Of a DNA stretch of 64,000 bases, positions 44,046 through 54,234 are shown piece by piece. The DNA comes from Ruminococcus flavefaciens. Lineage in GTDB: Bacteria; Bacillota; Clostridia; Oscillospirales; Ruminococcaceae. The notes beneath the pieces were generated by a model. It had not been told where the DNA came from. It searched no databases and saw only the letters and a program-made list of their open reading frames with translations. The stretch lies in contig SVNH01000017.1 of the NCBI GenBank assembly GCA_015067005.1, positions 1-64,000 of the forward strand, given 5' to 3'. The number at the start of each line of letters is the position of its first letter. Within the stretch, counting starts at the first letter, position 1. The position numbers and the translations under genes are program-made.

Positions 44046-44362
44046 TTAAGGGACATTATCATAATATCACGAAACATTAGTTCTGTCAAGAGATTTCAAG
44101 ATACTTTGTTCGATTGCACAAACGTTCGATTTTTTGAGGAGGTGGTCAATATGCATTGCGCACAAATTCAGCCTTTATTTATTATCTCTCTCATTTTTTC
44201 ATCGTGATTGACCGTTTAAAGAACATACTCTCAGTTTTTTTGCAGTACCATACGCTTATCCACAAAATCCTTGACTGCGTTAGCGATACAGGCGATACAT
44301 TCAAAATCAAATCAACGCATTGCTATTTTTTGTTTGTATATACAAATTATTAAAATAATCTC

Positions 44363-44391
44363 TTGACACATATGTTAGCATATGCTACAAT
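44363..44391 (+). promoter_or_regulatory. TetR operon promoter with internal operator
   Basis: TTGACA (44363-44368) and TACAAT (44386-44391), spacer 17. The spacer contains the perfect palindrome TAGCATATGCTA (44376-44387) that overlaps the -10 box, the expected place for a TetR-family operator. It implies autorepression of the whole transport operon. Confidence 0.82.
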
Positions 44392-44435
44392 AATAAACGG
44401 ATTATTGATAATCAGATTTTCAAAGGAGGGATAAA

Positions 44436-45071
44436 ATGGCAATACCTGATAAAAGCATTGACCCACGACTTCTTGCCAGTGCAAAGACAGAATTCATGAA
44501 ACACGGCTATCTCAAAGCAGAGCTAAAGACTATCTGTGAGAATGCCGACATTACAACAGGGGCGGTGTATAAGCGCTACAAGGGCAAGGAAGATCTGTTC
44601 AATGCTGTAGTTGAAGACATAGCCACTGAACTCAACAATTTCGTTGAAAGCCGTTCAGACTTGGATTTTACAGTGCTTTCAGACGATGAGATCTATGATT
44701 CATGGGTGATGTCGTATGAAGCAATGATGCCGCTTTTCAAACTTCTCTATAGTAATCGTGACACGGTTTCTCTGCTTATCGACAAGGCTGCCGGCACGCG
44801 CTATGAGAATTTCAACCACGAATATGTCACAAAAATGAGTTATGCCTATGAGCAGTTCTACGCAGAGGCGTACAAAAGAGGACTTGCTCATGCAGAAGTT
44901 ACCAGAGAAGAATTTCATGTGCTGATCTCGTCTTTTTGGACTTGCGTATGCGAACCGATCATTCACGATATGTCATGGAAGCAGATCGAGGAGCATTGCC
45001 GTATCGTCTGTCGGTTCTTCAACTGGAAAGAAGTTATTAAGCTCAGGAAAGGCGATGAAAACAATGTTTAA
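44436..45071 (+). CDS. TetR family repressor
   Basis: A 211-residue regulator. The N-terminal HTH (residues ~12-55, 'LKTICENADITTGAVYKRYK') is followed by a helical ligand-binding domain. AAAGGAGGG precedes the ATG. Its stop codon overlaps the start of the first ABC gene by 17 bases, so regulator and transporters form one transcript from the promoter at 44363. The ligand is presumably linked to the substrate of the downstream transporters. Confidence 0.87.
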   Translation: MAIPDKSIDPRLLASAKTEFMKHGYLKAELKTICENADITTGAVYKRYKGKEDLFNAVVEDIATELNNFVESRSDLDFTVLSDDEIYDSWVMSYEAMMPLFKLLYSNRDTVSLLIDKAAGTRYENFNHEYVTKMSYAYEQFYAEAYKRGLAHAEVTREEFHVLISSFWTCVCEPIIHDMSWKQIEEHCRIVCRFFNWKEVIKLRKGDENNV

Positions 45072-46806
45072 CAAGATAAAGCCCTATATGGGCGGTTACA
45101 TCAGGTACACCTATGCGGCTCTGGCGGTCATGTTCGCAGGACTGATCGCCTCCGCTGTGACGTTTTTTATGGTGTACCGCATTATCAAGCCGCTGATTGG
45201 CGGCGAATCATTATCCGCAGGCTATTATGCAGTGCATATAGCTGTTATTTTTGTATGCGAGTTAGTCTACGCTATCTTATATGTGCTTGGACTGAAATAC
45301 TCGCATATCTCTGCATACAACACGCTGAAAAATATCCGCATATCATTGCAGAAAAAGCTGGAGCGTCAGCCCCTCGGCACGATACAGGACATGGGCAACG
45401 GCAGGATAAAAAAGCTGTTCACTGATGATATAGATCAGGTGGAACTTCTGCTGGCACACGCAATTCCCGAAGGCATCTCCAACCTTGCAATGGCATTGAT
45501 GGCGATTATATGTATGTTCTTCGCAGACTGGAAACTGGCACTTCTGTCTCTCTGCTCTCTGCCGCTCGGATTGTTTGCAATGGGCATGATGTTCCGCACG
45601 GGTATGAAACGAATGAACGCCTACTACGCCGCATCAGCTAAGATGAATGCAACCATTATCGAGTATGTCAACGGTATGGAAGTCGTCAAGGTGTTTGGAC
45701 GGGACGGTGAATCCTATCAGCGCTATGAAACCGATATCCGAAGCTATCGTGACTTTACCCTTGCGTGGTATAAAGCTTGCTGGGGCTGGATGGCTCTTTA
45801 CAGTGCGATACTTCCATGTACGGCTCTTGTCATGCTGCCTGTCGGAACGCTGTTTGTTATCAATGGAACATCAACACTTGCCAATCTGGTACTTGTGTTC
45901 TGCCTGTCGCTGTCGATTGGTGTACCGCTGCTGAAAGCACTGAGCTTTGCAGGCAAATTCCCACAGCTTGGCTATAAGATAGATGAAATTGAAAAAGCAA
46001 TGGATAGTGAACCTTTAAAAACTAATGATAATTCGTTTATCGGTAATTCACATATCGTAAAATTTGAAGATGTACGTTTTGCTTACAAGGAAAAAGAAGT
46101 CCTGCACGGTGTATCCCTTGAACTCGGTGAGGGGACGCTCACAGCTCTTGTGGGAGAATCCGGCAGCGGTAAGTCCACACTGGCAAAGCTGCTTGTTCAC
46201 TACTACGACCTCAGCAGCGGACGTATCACACTGGGTGGTCAGGATATTACCGAGATGAGCATCGAAGCACTCAACGATCATATCTCCTATGTATCGCAGG
46301 AACAGTTTTTGTTCAACACAACGCTGTACGAGAATATCCTCATCGGCAAGCCTGATGCAAGCCGTGAAGAAGTATTGGCGGCGGCTGAAAAAGCACAGTG
46401 CGGAGAGTTCATGAAACGTCTGCCGAAAGGCATTGACACAATGGCAGGCGACGGCGGAAAGATGCTTTCGGGCGGTGAACGTCAGAGAATATCCCTTGCA
46501 AGGGCGATACTGAAAGATGCTCCTGTTATCGTGCTTGACGAAGCAACAGCTTTCATTGATCCTGAGAACGAGGAGAAAATGAACTCTGCTATTGCTGAGA
46601 TAATAAAGGGCAAGACCGTTCTTGTCATTGCTCACCGTTTACAGACTATCGTGAACGCCGACAAGATATGCGTTATGAATGACGGAAATATCATCGCCGC
46701 CGACACTCACGAAAAGCTCCTGCAAAGCTGTGTGGAGTATCAGAAGTTATGGAACAGCAGTGAAGCAAGGGCAAACTGGACGATTGGAAATGAGGTGAGA
46801 GCATGA
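45055..46806 (+). CDS. ABC transporter, fused membrane and ATPase half-unit 1
   Basis: A 583-residue half-transporter: six transmembrane helices (~15-310) and an ATPase domain (~335-575) with Walker A 'GESGSGKST', signature 'MLSGGERQR', Walker B 'VIVLDEAT' and 'AHRL' H-loop. It should pair with the next gene product as a heterodimer. The TetR/ABC/ABC/ECF arrangement resembles clusters where YbtPQ/IrtAB-type ABC pairs import metal chelates, so import rather than export is possible. A second ATG at 45064 is an alternative start. Confidence 0.87.
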   Translation: MKTMFNKIKPYMGGYIRYTYAALAVMFAGLIASAVTFFMVYRIIKPLIGGESLSAGYYAVHIAVIFVCELVYAILYVLGLKYSHISAYNTLKNIRISLQKKLERQPLGTIQDMGNGRIKKLFTDDIDQVELLLAHAIPEGISNLAMALMAIICMFFADWKLALLSLCSLPLGLFAMGMMFRTGMKRMNAYYAASAKMNATIIEYVNGMEVVKVFGRDGESYQRYETDIRSYRDFTLAWYKACWGWMALYSAILPCTALVMLPVGTLFVINGTSTLANLVLVFCLSLSIGVPLLKALSFAGKFPQLGYKIDEIEKAMDSEPLKTNDNSFIGNSHIVKFEDVRFAYKEKEVLHGVSLELGEGTLTALVGESGSGKSTLAKLLVHYYDLSSGRITLGGQDITEMSIEALNDHISYVSQEQFLFNTTLYENILIGKPDASREEVLAAAEKAQCGEFMKRLPKGIDTMAGDGGKMLSGGERQRISLARAILKDAPVIVLDEATAFIDPENEEKMNSAIAEIIKGKTVLVIAHRLQTIVNADKICVMNDGNIIAADTHEKLLQSCVEYQKLWNSSEARANWTIGNEVRA

Positions 46807-48539
46807 TTGGACTTATCGGACGAATCCTTGGTGTTTCGGGAAAATACAAAGGCAGAATATACGGTGCTATGTTCCTTTCATTTTTGAAAGGGATGCTGAT
46901 GAAAGTTCCTATTATGCTGGCATATTTCGTTGTTACGGCATTCATAGAGGGAACGGTCACGAAAACGCATTGTGTTTACATAGCTGTTGCACTTGTGGCA
47001 AGCGTTGCTGTGCAGGCATTGCTCCAGTATTTCGCCGACAGACTGCAAAGTGCAGCAGGTTATATGATTTTTGCGGATATGCGAATGAAACTGGGTGAGC
47101 ATCTGCGTCGTCTGCCTATGGGATATTTTACGGAGGGCAATATCGGAAAGATCAGCTCGGTGTTGTCAACGGATATGGTGTTCATCGAGGAAAACTGCAT
47201 GATGACATTGGCGGATATGATGAGTTACCTGTTTTCACAGGCAATCATGGTGCTGTTCATGTTTTTCTTTGACTGGCGTTTAGGATTTATTTCCCTGATT
47301 GTAACATTGGGAATGCTCATGCTTGGTTTTGCCATGAAAAAAAGTACCCTGCATCATTCAGACGAACGTCAGGAGGCTTCAGAAAAGCTGACGGAGTCGG
47401 TGCTTGACTTTACAGAGGGCATCGGAATCATCAAGACTTTTAACCTAATGGGCGATAAATCAAAGGAGCTGACCGACAGCTTTGAGCGCAACTGCAAAGT
47501 CAATCTTGATTTTGAGTTCGACCATGCACCGTGGCAGACAGGAGTGAACCTGATATACACTTTCGGAACCGTTATAGTCCTTGCAGTATCCTCATATCTC
47601 TATTTTTCGGGAACTATGCCACTAAATTTCTATATCGGTATGCTGCTGTTCCTGTTTGATCTGTTTGTACCGATGAAGTCATTCTACGGACAGATTGCAA
47701 GGCTGACGGTAATGAACGCTTGTATGGACAGAATTGAATCACTGTTTGCTGAAAAGGAGCTTTCTGACAACGGAGCAGAAATGCTGAAAAACAGCAATGC
47801 TCCCGAGATAGAATACCGCAATGTCACATTTGCCTACGGCGAAAAAGACGTGCTGAAAGACATATCATTCAAATCAGGCAAAGGTACAATGACTGCACTG
47901 GTCGGTCCGTCCGGCGGCGGCAAATCCACAATTGCAAGTTTGCTGACACGCTTCTGGGACGTGAAAAGCGGAGAGATACTTCTGCGCGGTACGGATATAC
48001 GAAAGATACCGCTTGCAACACTTATGGATAATATCAGTATGGTGTTCCAGAGGGTGTATCTGTTTCAGGATACGGTCTACAACAATATCGCGCTCGGCAG
48101 ACCCGATGCAAGCCGTGAAGAAGTCATCGAAGCTGCAAAGAAGGCTCGCTGCTATGATTTCATCATGGAGCTGCCCGAAGGATTTGATACAGTCATCGGC
48201 GAGGGTGGTGCTTCGCTTTCGGGCGGTCAGGCACAGCGGCTTTCAATTGCAAGATGTATTTTGAAAGATTCGCCCATTGTCATTCTTGACGAGGCGACTG
48301 CAAGCGTTGATGCTGACAATGAAAGCTACATACAGCAGGCAATATCCGAGCTTTGCAAGGGTAAGACATTGCTCGTCATCGCACACAGGCTCAATACTAT
48401 CGCTCATGCCGATAACATCATGGTTATCAAAGACGGAGAGATAGCCGAGTCGGGCGATCATAAGAGCCTTATGGATATGGGCGGTATCTATCATAACATG
48501 GTTACAAAACGTGCAGTCAGCACGGGATGGAAAAATTAA
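46803..48539 (+). CDS. ABC transporter, fused membrane and ATPase half-unit 2
   Basis: A 578-residue half-transporter: membrane domain (~15-310) and ATPase domain (~330-575) with Walker A 'GPSGGGKST', signature 'SLSGGQAQR', Walker B 'IVILDEAT' and 'AHRL'. It overlaps the first half-unit gene by four bases (ATGA), which fits a heterodimeric transporter. Both ATPase sites look complete, unlike many heterodimeric exporters with one degenerate site. Confidence 0.88.
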   Translation: MIGLIGRILGVSGKYKGRIYGAMFLSFLKGMLMKVPIMLAYFVVTAFIEGTVTKTHCVYIAVALVASVAVQALLQYFADRLQSAAGYMIFADMRMKLGEHLRRLPMGYFTEGNIGKISSVLSTDMVFIEENCMMTLADMMSYLFSQAIMVLFMFFFDWRLGFISLIVTLGMLMLGFAMKKSTLHHSDERQEASEKLTESVLDFTEGIGIIKTFNLMGDKSKELTDSFERNCKVNLDFEFDHAPWQTGVNLIYTFGTVIVLAVSSYLYFSGTMPLNFYIGMLLFLFDLFVPMKSFYGQIARLTVMNACMDRIESLFAEKELSDNGAEMLKNSNAPEIEYRNVTFAYGEKDVLKDISFKSGKGTMTALVGPSGGGKSTIASLLTRFWDVKSGEILLRGTDIRKIPLATLMDNISMVFQRVYLFQDTVYNNIALGRPDASREEVIEAAKKARCYDFIMELPEGFDTVIGEGGASLSGGQAQRLSIARCILKDSPIVILDEATASVDADNESYIQQAISELCKGKTLLVIAHRLNTIAHADNIMVIKDGEIAESGDHKSLMDMGGIYHNMVTKRAVSTGWKN

Positions 48540-48553
48540 GGAGGAGAAATATT

Positions 48554-49138
48554 ATGGAAAAGAAATTCGAGGTCAAAGATCTTATCACGGTGGGTATTTT
48601 TACCGCACTGTATTTTGCGATCACATTTGCGGTCGCTTGTATCGGATTTATCCCGATATTCACGGTACTTTTGCCGTTGCTTGTTCCGATATTTGCAGGA
48701 ATACCGCTTATGCTGTATTTTTCAAAGATAAAGCATTTCGGAATGGTCACAATTACAAGCGTGATCATTGCAATTCTCATATTCATTACAGGACACCCTT
48801 ATCCAGTCTTTATTTCCTGTATCGGTGCAGGACTGCTGACAGAGATCGTACTGAAACTCGGTGATTATCAGAGCATCAAGTCGTGCGTGATCGGTTCTTC
48901 GACATTCAGTCTATGGCTGCTCGGTATGGTCATTGCTTTCTTCTTCGGATTCCGTGAATCATATCTCAATTCGCTCGCTGACGGATACGGTCAGGAATAC
49001 GTCGATAAAATGTCGGGATATACTCCGACATGGGTGTTCTTCACTATGATAGCTATGTGTATCATCGGGGGACTGATCGGCGGTCTGCTTGGCGCAAAGG
49101 TACTCAAAAAGCACTTCCGTAAGGCAGGTATGGCTTGA
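48554..49138 (+). CDS. ECF transporter S component, MptD/Trep_Strep type
   Basis: A 194-residue integral membrane protein with five or six helices. The ATG at 48554 follows AAGGAGGAG. The sequence pattern ('FEVKDLITVGIFTALYFAI', 'GHPYPVFISCIGAGLLTEI', 'GYTPTWVF') matches the MptD-type putative substrate-binding subunits of energy-coupling factor transporters. The substrate is unknown. It overlaps the T component gene by one base. Confidence 0.8.
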   Translation: MEKKFEVKDLITVGIFTALYFAITFAVACIGFIPIFTVLLPLLVPIFAGIPLMLYFSKIKHFGMVTITSVIIAILIFITGHPYPVFISCIGAGLLTEIVLKLGDYQSIKSCVIGSSTFSLWLLGMVIAFFFGFRESYLNSLADGYGQEYVDKMSGYTPTWVFFTMIAMCIIGGLIGGLLGAKVLKKHFRKAGMA

Positions 49139-49857
49139 TGGAACTCGGACTTTCATCAACTTCGGACAAAAGCGTACTGAAACTCGATCCGAGAACAAAA
49201 CTTTGTCTGCTGATAGCGATCAGTCTTATTATGGTGGGCGGAAAAACAGTCGGCGTGGAATACATTCTGAGAGTGATATGTGCAGCAATTCCGTTTGTGC
49301 TTCTTCTGACAGTCAGGCACATAAAATCCGCACTTATTTATGTCGTACTTATTGCTTTTTCTGTATTTTGTGAAGGCAGTGTGATCCCCAATATCAGCGG
49401 AGCGCCTAATCTGATACTGATGATATTATGTGGTATCATATCAAGGTTTGTTCCCGGATATATGATGGGCTGGTACACTGTACGCTCAACCTCTGTCAGC
49501 GAGTTTATGACTGCAATGGACAGGATGCACGTTCCGTATTTTATCACGATACCGTTTTCTGTGATGTTCCGTTATTTTCCAACACTTAGCGAGGAATACC
49601 GTAGTGTCCACGATGCCATGAAAATGCGTGAGATCGGGCAGAGCGTGAAAAATCCGTTCACTTATATCGAGTATGTGCTTGTACCGATCATGATGTCAAC
49701 TGTCCGTATTGCGGACGAGCTTTCAGCTGCTTCACTGACAAAGGGACTGTGTGCAGGCGGAAAGCGAACGCATATCTGTCAGATCAGTATCAGGTTGTAC
49801 GATTGGCTGCTGATGTTCGGCACACTGGCTATGATCGTTTTATTCTTTGCATTTTAG
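49138..49857 (+). CDS. ECF transporter T component (EcfT/CbiQ family)
   Basis: A 239-residue membrane protein with N-terminal and central helices and the coupling-helix motifs of EcfT: 'DPRTKL' near residue 20, then 'RYFPTLSEEYRSVHDAMKMR' and 'ADELSAASLTKGL', the Ala-Arg-Gly-type regions that contact the ATPases. The ATG at 49138 overlaps the S component stop. Forms the scaffold linking the S component to the ATPase encoded next. Confidence 0.87.
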   Translation: MELGLSSTSDKSVLKLDPRTKLCLLIAISLIMVGGKTVGVEYILRVICAAIPFVLLLTVRHIKSALIYVVLIAFSVFCEGSVIPNISGAPNLILMILCGIISRFVPGYMMGWYTVRSTSVSEFMTAMDRMHVPYFITIPFSVMFRYFPTLSEEYRSVHDAMKMREIGQSVKNPFTYIEYVLVPIMMSTVRIADELSAASLTKGLCAGGKRTHICQISIRLYDWLLMFGTLAMIVLFFAF

Positions 49858-49866
49858 GGTGAGAAT

Positions 49867-51312
49867 ATGATAGAATTCAGGAATGTAACATTTGCATACA
49901 GCTCGACAGATGCCAACGGCAGGGCTATTGAACAAGGAAGTATCAACGGTCTTGACCTGACGATACAGAATGGCGAGTTTATCGTTCTGACCGGCGGCTC
50001 AGGCTGCGGAAAAACAACGGTCACAAGGCTTATCAACGGGCTTATTCCTCACTATTACAGCGGAACTCTGAATGGTGAAGTGATGATCGACGGAAAGAGC
50101 GTTCCCGACACGCCAATATTTGAAACTGCTAAAAAAGTCGGAAGTGTTTTCCAGAATCCTCGTTCGCAGTTTTTCAATGTGAATACCACTGACGAAATCG
50201 CATTTGCCGCTGAAAATCAGTGCTGTGAGCCTGCTGAAATATCAAAAGCGATAACTGCAACAGCAGCTTCCATGCACATAGAAAAACTGCTTGATCGCAA
50301 TATATTTGAGCTTTCGGGCGGAGAAAAGCAGATCATAGCCTGTGCAGGCATCAATGTTCTGTCGCCTGATATCATCGTACTTGACGAACCGTCATCTAAT
50401 CTTGACAGTGAGGCGATAGAGAAGCTGAAAGCCGTGCTGACAGACTGGAAGTCACAGGGCAAAACCATAGTTATCGCAGAGCATCGTCTGTATTTTCTGC
50501 GTGAACTTGCAGACAGAATGCTGATACTTGAAAACGGCAGAATTGCAAAAGAACTGATTACCGAAGAGATAAAAAAACTTACTGCTGACGATACCGAAAA
50601 AATGGGTATACGTCCTATGATGCTCCCCGAAATACACTGTTCGCAAAAAAATACAGACGTACAAGGCGATGTTCTGTTACTGGAGGATTTCCGTTTTACC
50701 TATAATGACGGCAAGCACGGTATCAATATCCCTCGGCTCGAATTACCTGCAAATCATATCATTGCGATTATCGGTCACAACGGCGCAGGCAAAAGCACCC
50801 TCGCACGAAATATCTGCGGACTTGAACGCAAGTGTAAAGGTACTCTCATAATGAACGGCAAAAAGCTAAAAGCGAAAGATCGTCTGCATTCTTGTTATAT
50901 GATAATGCAGGACGTGAACCACCAGCTTTTTACAGAGAGCGTGCGTGATGAGGTCATGCTGAGCATGACGGATAAGTTACTGACCGATGAGCAGAAAATA
51001 AAAAAAGCTGATGAAATACTGTCACAGCTTGATCTTTTGGAGTATGCCAATACGCATCCCATGGCGCTTTCGGGCGGACAGAAACAGCGTACAGCAATCG
51101 CATCGGGGGTGGCTTCAAGCAAGCCTGTTATAATCTTTGACGAACCCACCAGCGGTCTTGACCTTGCACATATGAAACAGGTATCAAACCAGCTAAAAAA
51201 GCTGAGAGATATGGGAAAGACGGTCATTGTTGTTACTCACGATAATGAGTTCATTCTTTCCTGCTGCGATCATATTGTCAGAATTGAAAACGGCTGTGTT
51301 GCGGATAATTGA
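49867..51312 (+). CDS. ECF transporter double ATPase
   Basis: A 481-residue protein with two ABC ATPase domains fused. Domain 1 (~1-230) has Walker A 'GGSGCGKTT', signature 'LSGGEKQ' and Walker B 'IIVLDEPSSNLD'. Domain 2 (~255-475) has 'GHNGAGKST', 'LSGGQKQR' and 'VIIFDEPTSGLD'. It thus supplies both EcfA and EcfA' functions in one chain. GGTGAGAAT precedes the ATG. Last gene of the operon, followed by a terminator. Confidence 0.88.
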   Translation: MIEFRNVTFAYSSTDANGRAIEQGSINGLDLTIQNGEFIVLTGGSGCGKTTVTRLINGLIPHYYSGTLNGEVMIDGKSVPDTPIFETAKKVGSVFQNPRSQFFNVNTTDEIAFAAENQCCEPAEISKAITATAASMHIEKLLDRNIFELSGGEKQIIACAGINVLSPDIIVLDEPSSNLDSEAIEKLKAVLTDWKSQGKTIVIAEHRLYFLRELADRMLILENGRIAKELITEEIKKLTADDTEKMGIRPMMLPEIHCSQKNTDVQGDVLLLEDFRFTYNDGKHGINIPRLELPANHIIAIIGHNGAGKSTLARNICGLERKCKGTLIMNGKKLKAKDRLHSCYMIMQDVNHQLFTESVRDEVMLSMTDKLLTDEQKIKKADEILSQLDLLEYANTHPMALSGGQKQRTAIASGVASSKPVIIFDEPTSGLDLAHMKQVSNQLKKLRDMGKTVIVVTHDNEFILSCCDHIVRIENGCVADN

Positions 51313-51371
51313 TTAATTGTTACCTCGTTTAATTTCCTACCCATCATTTTCATTGTCAATATAAAAAACTA

Positions 51372-51420
51372 CCATAGTATTTCTGACAAATTCATTAGAA
51401 ATACTATGGCACATTTTTTC
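51372..51420 (+). terminator. Terminator of transport operon
   Basis: A perfect 13-bp stem (CCATAGTATTTCT/AGAAATACTATGG) with a 12-nt loop and T6. A near-identical hairpin occurs at 58666-58702. Confidence 0.82.
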
Positions 51421-51461
51421 TTTATCAGCACTGTACTATGCCCTGATGCTTGTTCAATCTG

Positions 51462-53027
51462 TTATTGCACAGGATATTCCGCTTTCAGATATTCAAGAAG
51501 CATCGAGGGTAAATATTGGTAATGGTGTGAATCATACAGCTTGTAGGTCAGATCAGTATCGTGAGACTCCAGCCGTTCCTTCAGCTTTGCAACGCCTTCA
51601 AGCGTTGTGTCATGTCCGTTGTAACTGTCTGTATAGTCAGGATCTTCCTGTGATCCTGCACATAGGAACACGCTTTTGATGAGCTTTTCATTTCTGTCAA
51701 AGTATCCGTAGTCTTTCTCATATTCCTCTGGATTGAGACCAGGATAATCATAATAGAGTCCCCAGAAGGCTGGGCTGCCTATGATGTAATTGCCAAATGG
51801 CTGATTTTCGTAGAGGTCGGAGTTGAACAATGCATAGTGAGTGAAAACACCGCCGTCAGAATGACCGTAGAGCGTAGATCTTGCATAGTCAATCTTGTAG
51901 TTTTCACCAAGATACGGCATCAGGTTATCTGTTACAAAATCAAGCAGCTTTCCTCGATTTTTCACAAGATCGTTATATCGCAGACTGCCGCTCGGGTCTT
52001 CTACATCGTAGGAGTACCATATACTCACAAGTATCACAGGTGCAGCATTACCGTCCTCCATGACCTTTCTCATTTCAGGAGTATTACCAAAACGCCAGAT
52101 TCCGTCTGTGAGCAGGATAACAGGATATTCTTTGTTGTTGTCATATTCCGGCGGAAGTGTCACGTGAACAACGAACATCTTGTTAAGTTCTTCGTCAAAT
52201 ATATCTATCTCATCTATGCTGTCCTTGATTTCTTCAACAGCCTGACGGTCAAACTCCCATTCATTCCGGTAATCTTTGTTTTCATCAGTGCTGATGACAT
52301 AGCTATAATCCGATTCAGAATAAACAACAGAGCCCTCCGGCAGCGTTTCATAATTACTGTTTCTGTAGGCTTCATCTGCAATTAGAATTCTTTCTACGAT
52401 TTTTTCTATTTCTCCCTCGGGATAGTTCCAGTCTTTATATTTGCGACGTATCCAATCAAGGTATTCGTCCATATCAGCATATGTGTTTGTTATTGTTTCA
52501 TAACTGTCTGTTTCGCTGCTGTATTTTGTATCTGTCACAGTTATCTTTCCGTCAACGTAGGTTGGGGGCATTAGTTGCGCATTACCAAAAACGTTCTGAC
52601 CGTCAACAAAGATATACTTCGGATATGTATAGTCTTCACCGCTTTCAATGTTAGGGGCGTATTTTTCATAAAGCTTCTCATATTCTTCGTCGGGAAGCTC
52701 TTCTTTTGCAGCATCAAGACCTGAGATTATGTCATCAATCGGTACTGAATCGAACTCAATGCTAACCGTATGCCCCGATTGTTCGTTTGTTGATGCCTTT
52801 GTAGTTCCTTCAGGAACGTCAAGGAGTGTAAGACCGTGCTTATCCACTTGTGCAAGCTCGGTTTCCGTCATTTTATTTGTTAGCTGTATCGGCTCTGCAC
52901 TTTCAACAAGCTCAGTTGTCTTCGCTTGTTCAGTTGATGAACCGTTTTCGCTGTTTCTTGAGCTTTCACAAGCAGATATTGATGTAAGCAGCACAAGAGA
53001 TAAAAGAATTGCTATTACTCTTTTCAT
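51462..53027 (-). CDS. Secreted esterase-like lipoprotein (alpha/beta hydrolase)
   Basis: A 521-residue lipoprotein. The ATG at 53027 follows AGGGGGAT. The signal ends in the lipobox 'SISAC' with Cys20; a Ser/Glu-rich linker follows. The C-terminal ~260 residues are a putative esterase (PF00756-like) with nucleophile motif GHSDGG at about residue 389, 'PVILLTDGIW' and a terminal 'DSHHYQYLPSMLLEYL' with the likely catalytic His. This class includes enterobactin/bacillibactin esterases and feruloyl esterases. Placement beside an ABC/ECF cluster hints at hydrolysis of an imported ligand, but a plant-ester substrate is equally possible. Confidence 0.77.
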   Translation of the reverse strand: MKRVIAILLSLVLLTSISACESSRNSENGSSTEQAKTTELVESAEPIQLTNKMTETELAQVDKHGLTLLDVPEGTTKASTNEQSGHTVSIEFDSVPIDDIISGLDAAKEELPDEEYEKLYEKYAPNIESGEDYTYPKYIFVDGQNVFGNAQLMPPTYVDGKITVTDTKYSSETDSYETITNTYADMDEYLDWIRRKYKDWNYPEGEIEKIVERILIADEAYRNSNYETLPEGSVVYSESDYSYVISTDENKDYRNEWEFDRQAVEEIKDSIDEIDIFDEELNKMFVVHVTLPPEYDNNKEYPVILLTDGIWRFGNTPEMRKVMEDGNAAPVILVSIWYSYDVEDPSGSLRYNDLVKNRGKLLDFVTDNLMPYLGENYKIDYARSTLYGHSDGGVFTHYALFNSDLYENQPFGNYIIGSPAFWGLYYDYPGLNPEEYEKDYGYFDRNEKLIKSVFLCAGSQEDPDYTDSYNGHDTTLEGVAKLKERLESHDTDLTYKLYDSHHYQYLPSMLLEYLKAEYPVQ

Positions 53028-53175
53028 AATTATCCCCCTATTATTCATCTATTGGCATAAGTCAATAATAGTCGGTTGACTTATGCACATTTATATGTTA
53101 TCATTATAACGCAGAAAATGTGCGATGTCTATCATGATTTTGCAGAGAACTATAACAAAAAGGAAAGTGATATCA

Positions 53176-54153
53176 GTGGAACTACGTCATAGTTATGAGC
53201 TGGAGGTGAACAGCGACTGCAGTGAAACAGTCAGATACAGTTATACCGATATCCCAATTGGCTTCTTCAGCGGTCGATTTTCTGCCTATCCGAATGCTTC
53301 AGTCCCGACACACTGGCATGAGGATATCGAACTGATTGTTCCCAATGAGAGAGAGGCGGTTTATAACATAAACGGAAAGCTTGTCACTGTAAGATCGGGT
53401 GAAGGATTGCTCATCAACTCACGGCGACTTCATTCAGCTCGTTTAAAAGATATACGCGACTGTTGTTATAATCTGCTGATTTTTCATCCGATGATCCTGT
53501 GTATCTCAGAAGATATCGAAAAGAATGCAGTTCAGCCAATCATCAATTCGACTTTTGATTATATCCTACTGCAAAAAGGGACGACGTGGCATGAGAATAT
53601 CCTGCACTGGTTTTCAATCATCAGAAAACGGCACATTGACAAGGCTATGCCTAAAGCATTCGCACCGATCGAGTATTCTGTTCTCAAGGATAATCAGGAT
53701 AACTCTGAGAAGTGCGCTATGATTGGATTGGTAAATCTGATCTGGAGCGAAATCACTGAAAATATTCGCCCGGACGAGAAACCTCATACCGAATGCAGCC
53801 AACTTACTTCGATGAAAGCAATGATCGCTTTTATCGAAAAGCATTACTCCGAAAAACTTACACTGAATCGCATTGCTATAGCTGGACACGTTTCCAAACG
53901 TACCTGCGGTAATCTGTTCGAGCGCTACATTTTTATTTCTCCAATGAAATACCTCAATGAATTCCGACTTAAACAAAGCATTACACTGCTGAAAAATACA
54001 AATATGACCATTACAGAGATCGCATTTGCGTGTGGATTTTCTGGTGCGAGTTACTATGCAGAAACTTTCCGTCGAGCACTGGACAAAAGTCCGAGTGAAT
54101 ACCGTGCCTTCCCCGATGAGCCAGAGGAAAAAATATCACCGATAACGTTTTGA
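53176..54153 (+). CDS. AraC family transcriptional regulator
   Basis: A 325-residue regulator (start taken at the GTG with AAAGGAAAGTG upstream; the frame is open from 53125). The N-terminal cupin domain has 'PTHWHEDIELI' and 'GEGLLINSRRLHSA'; the C-terminal ~100 residues hold two HTH motifs ('LNRIAIAGHVSKRTCGNLF' and 'ITEIAFACGFSGASYYAETF'). It is divergent from the esterase gene and probably controls it. Confidence 0.84.
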   Translation: MELRHSYELEVNSDCSETVRYSYTDIPIGFFSGRFSAYPNASVPTHWHEDIELIVPNEREAVYNINGKLVTVRSGEGLLINSRRLHSARLKDIRDCCYNLLIFHPMILCISEDIEKNAVQPIINSTFDYILLQKGTTWHENILHWFSIIRKRHIDKAMPKAFAPIEYSVLKDNQDNSEKCAMIGLVNLIWSEITENIRPDEKPHTECSQLTSMKAMIAFIEKHYSEKLTLNRIAIAGHVSKRTCGNLFERYIFISPMKYLNEFRLKQSITLLKNTNMTITEIAFACGFSGASYYAETFRRALDKSPSEYRAFPDEPEEKISPITF

Positions 54154-54189
54154 TTTCTCAGTATAAATATCAGACCTCTTTATAGTGAA

Positions 54190-54234
54190 AAAGACAGATA
54201 CTTCAAAAATACATGAAGTATCTGTCTTTCTTTG
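54190..54234 (+). terminator. Terminator of AraC gene
   Basis: A perfect 16-bp stem (AAAGACAGATACTTCA/TGAAGTATCTGTCTTT) with an 8-nt loop, followed by CTTTG. Confidence 0.8.
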
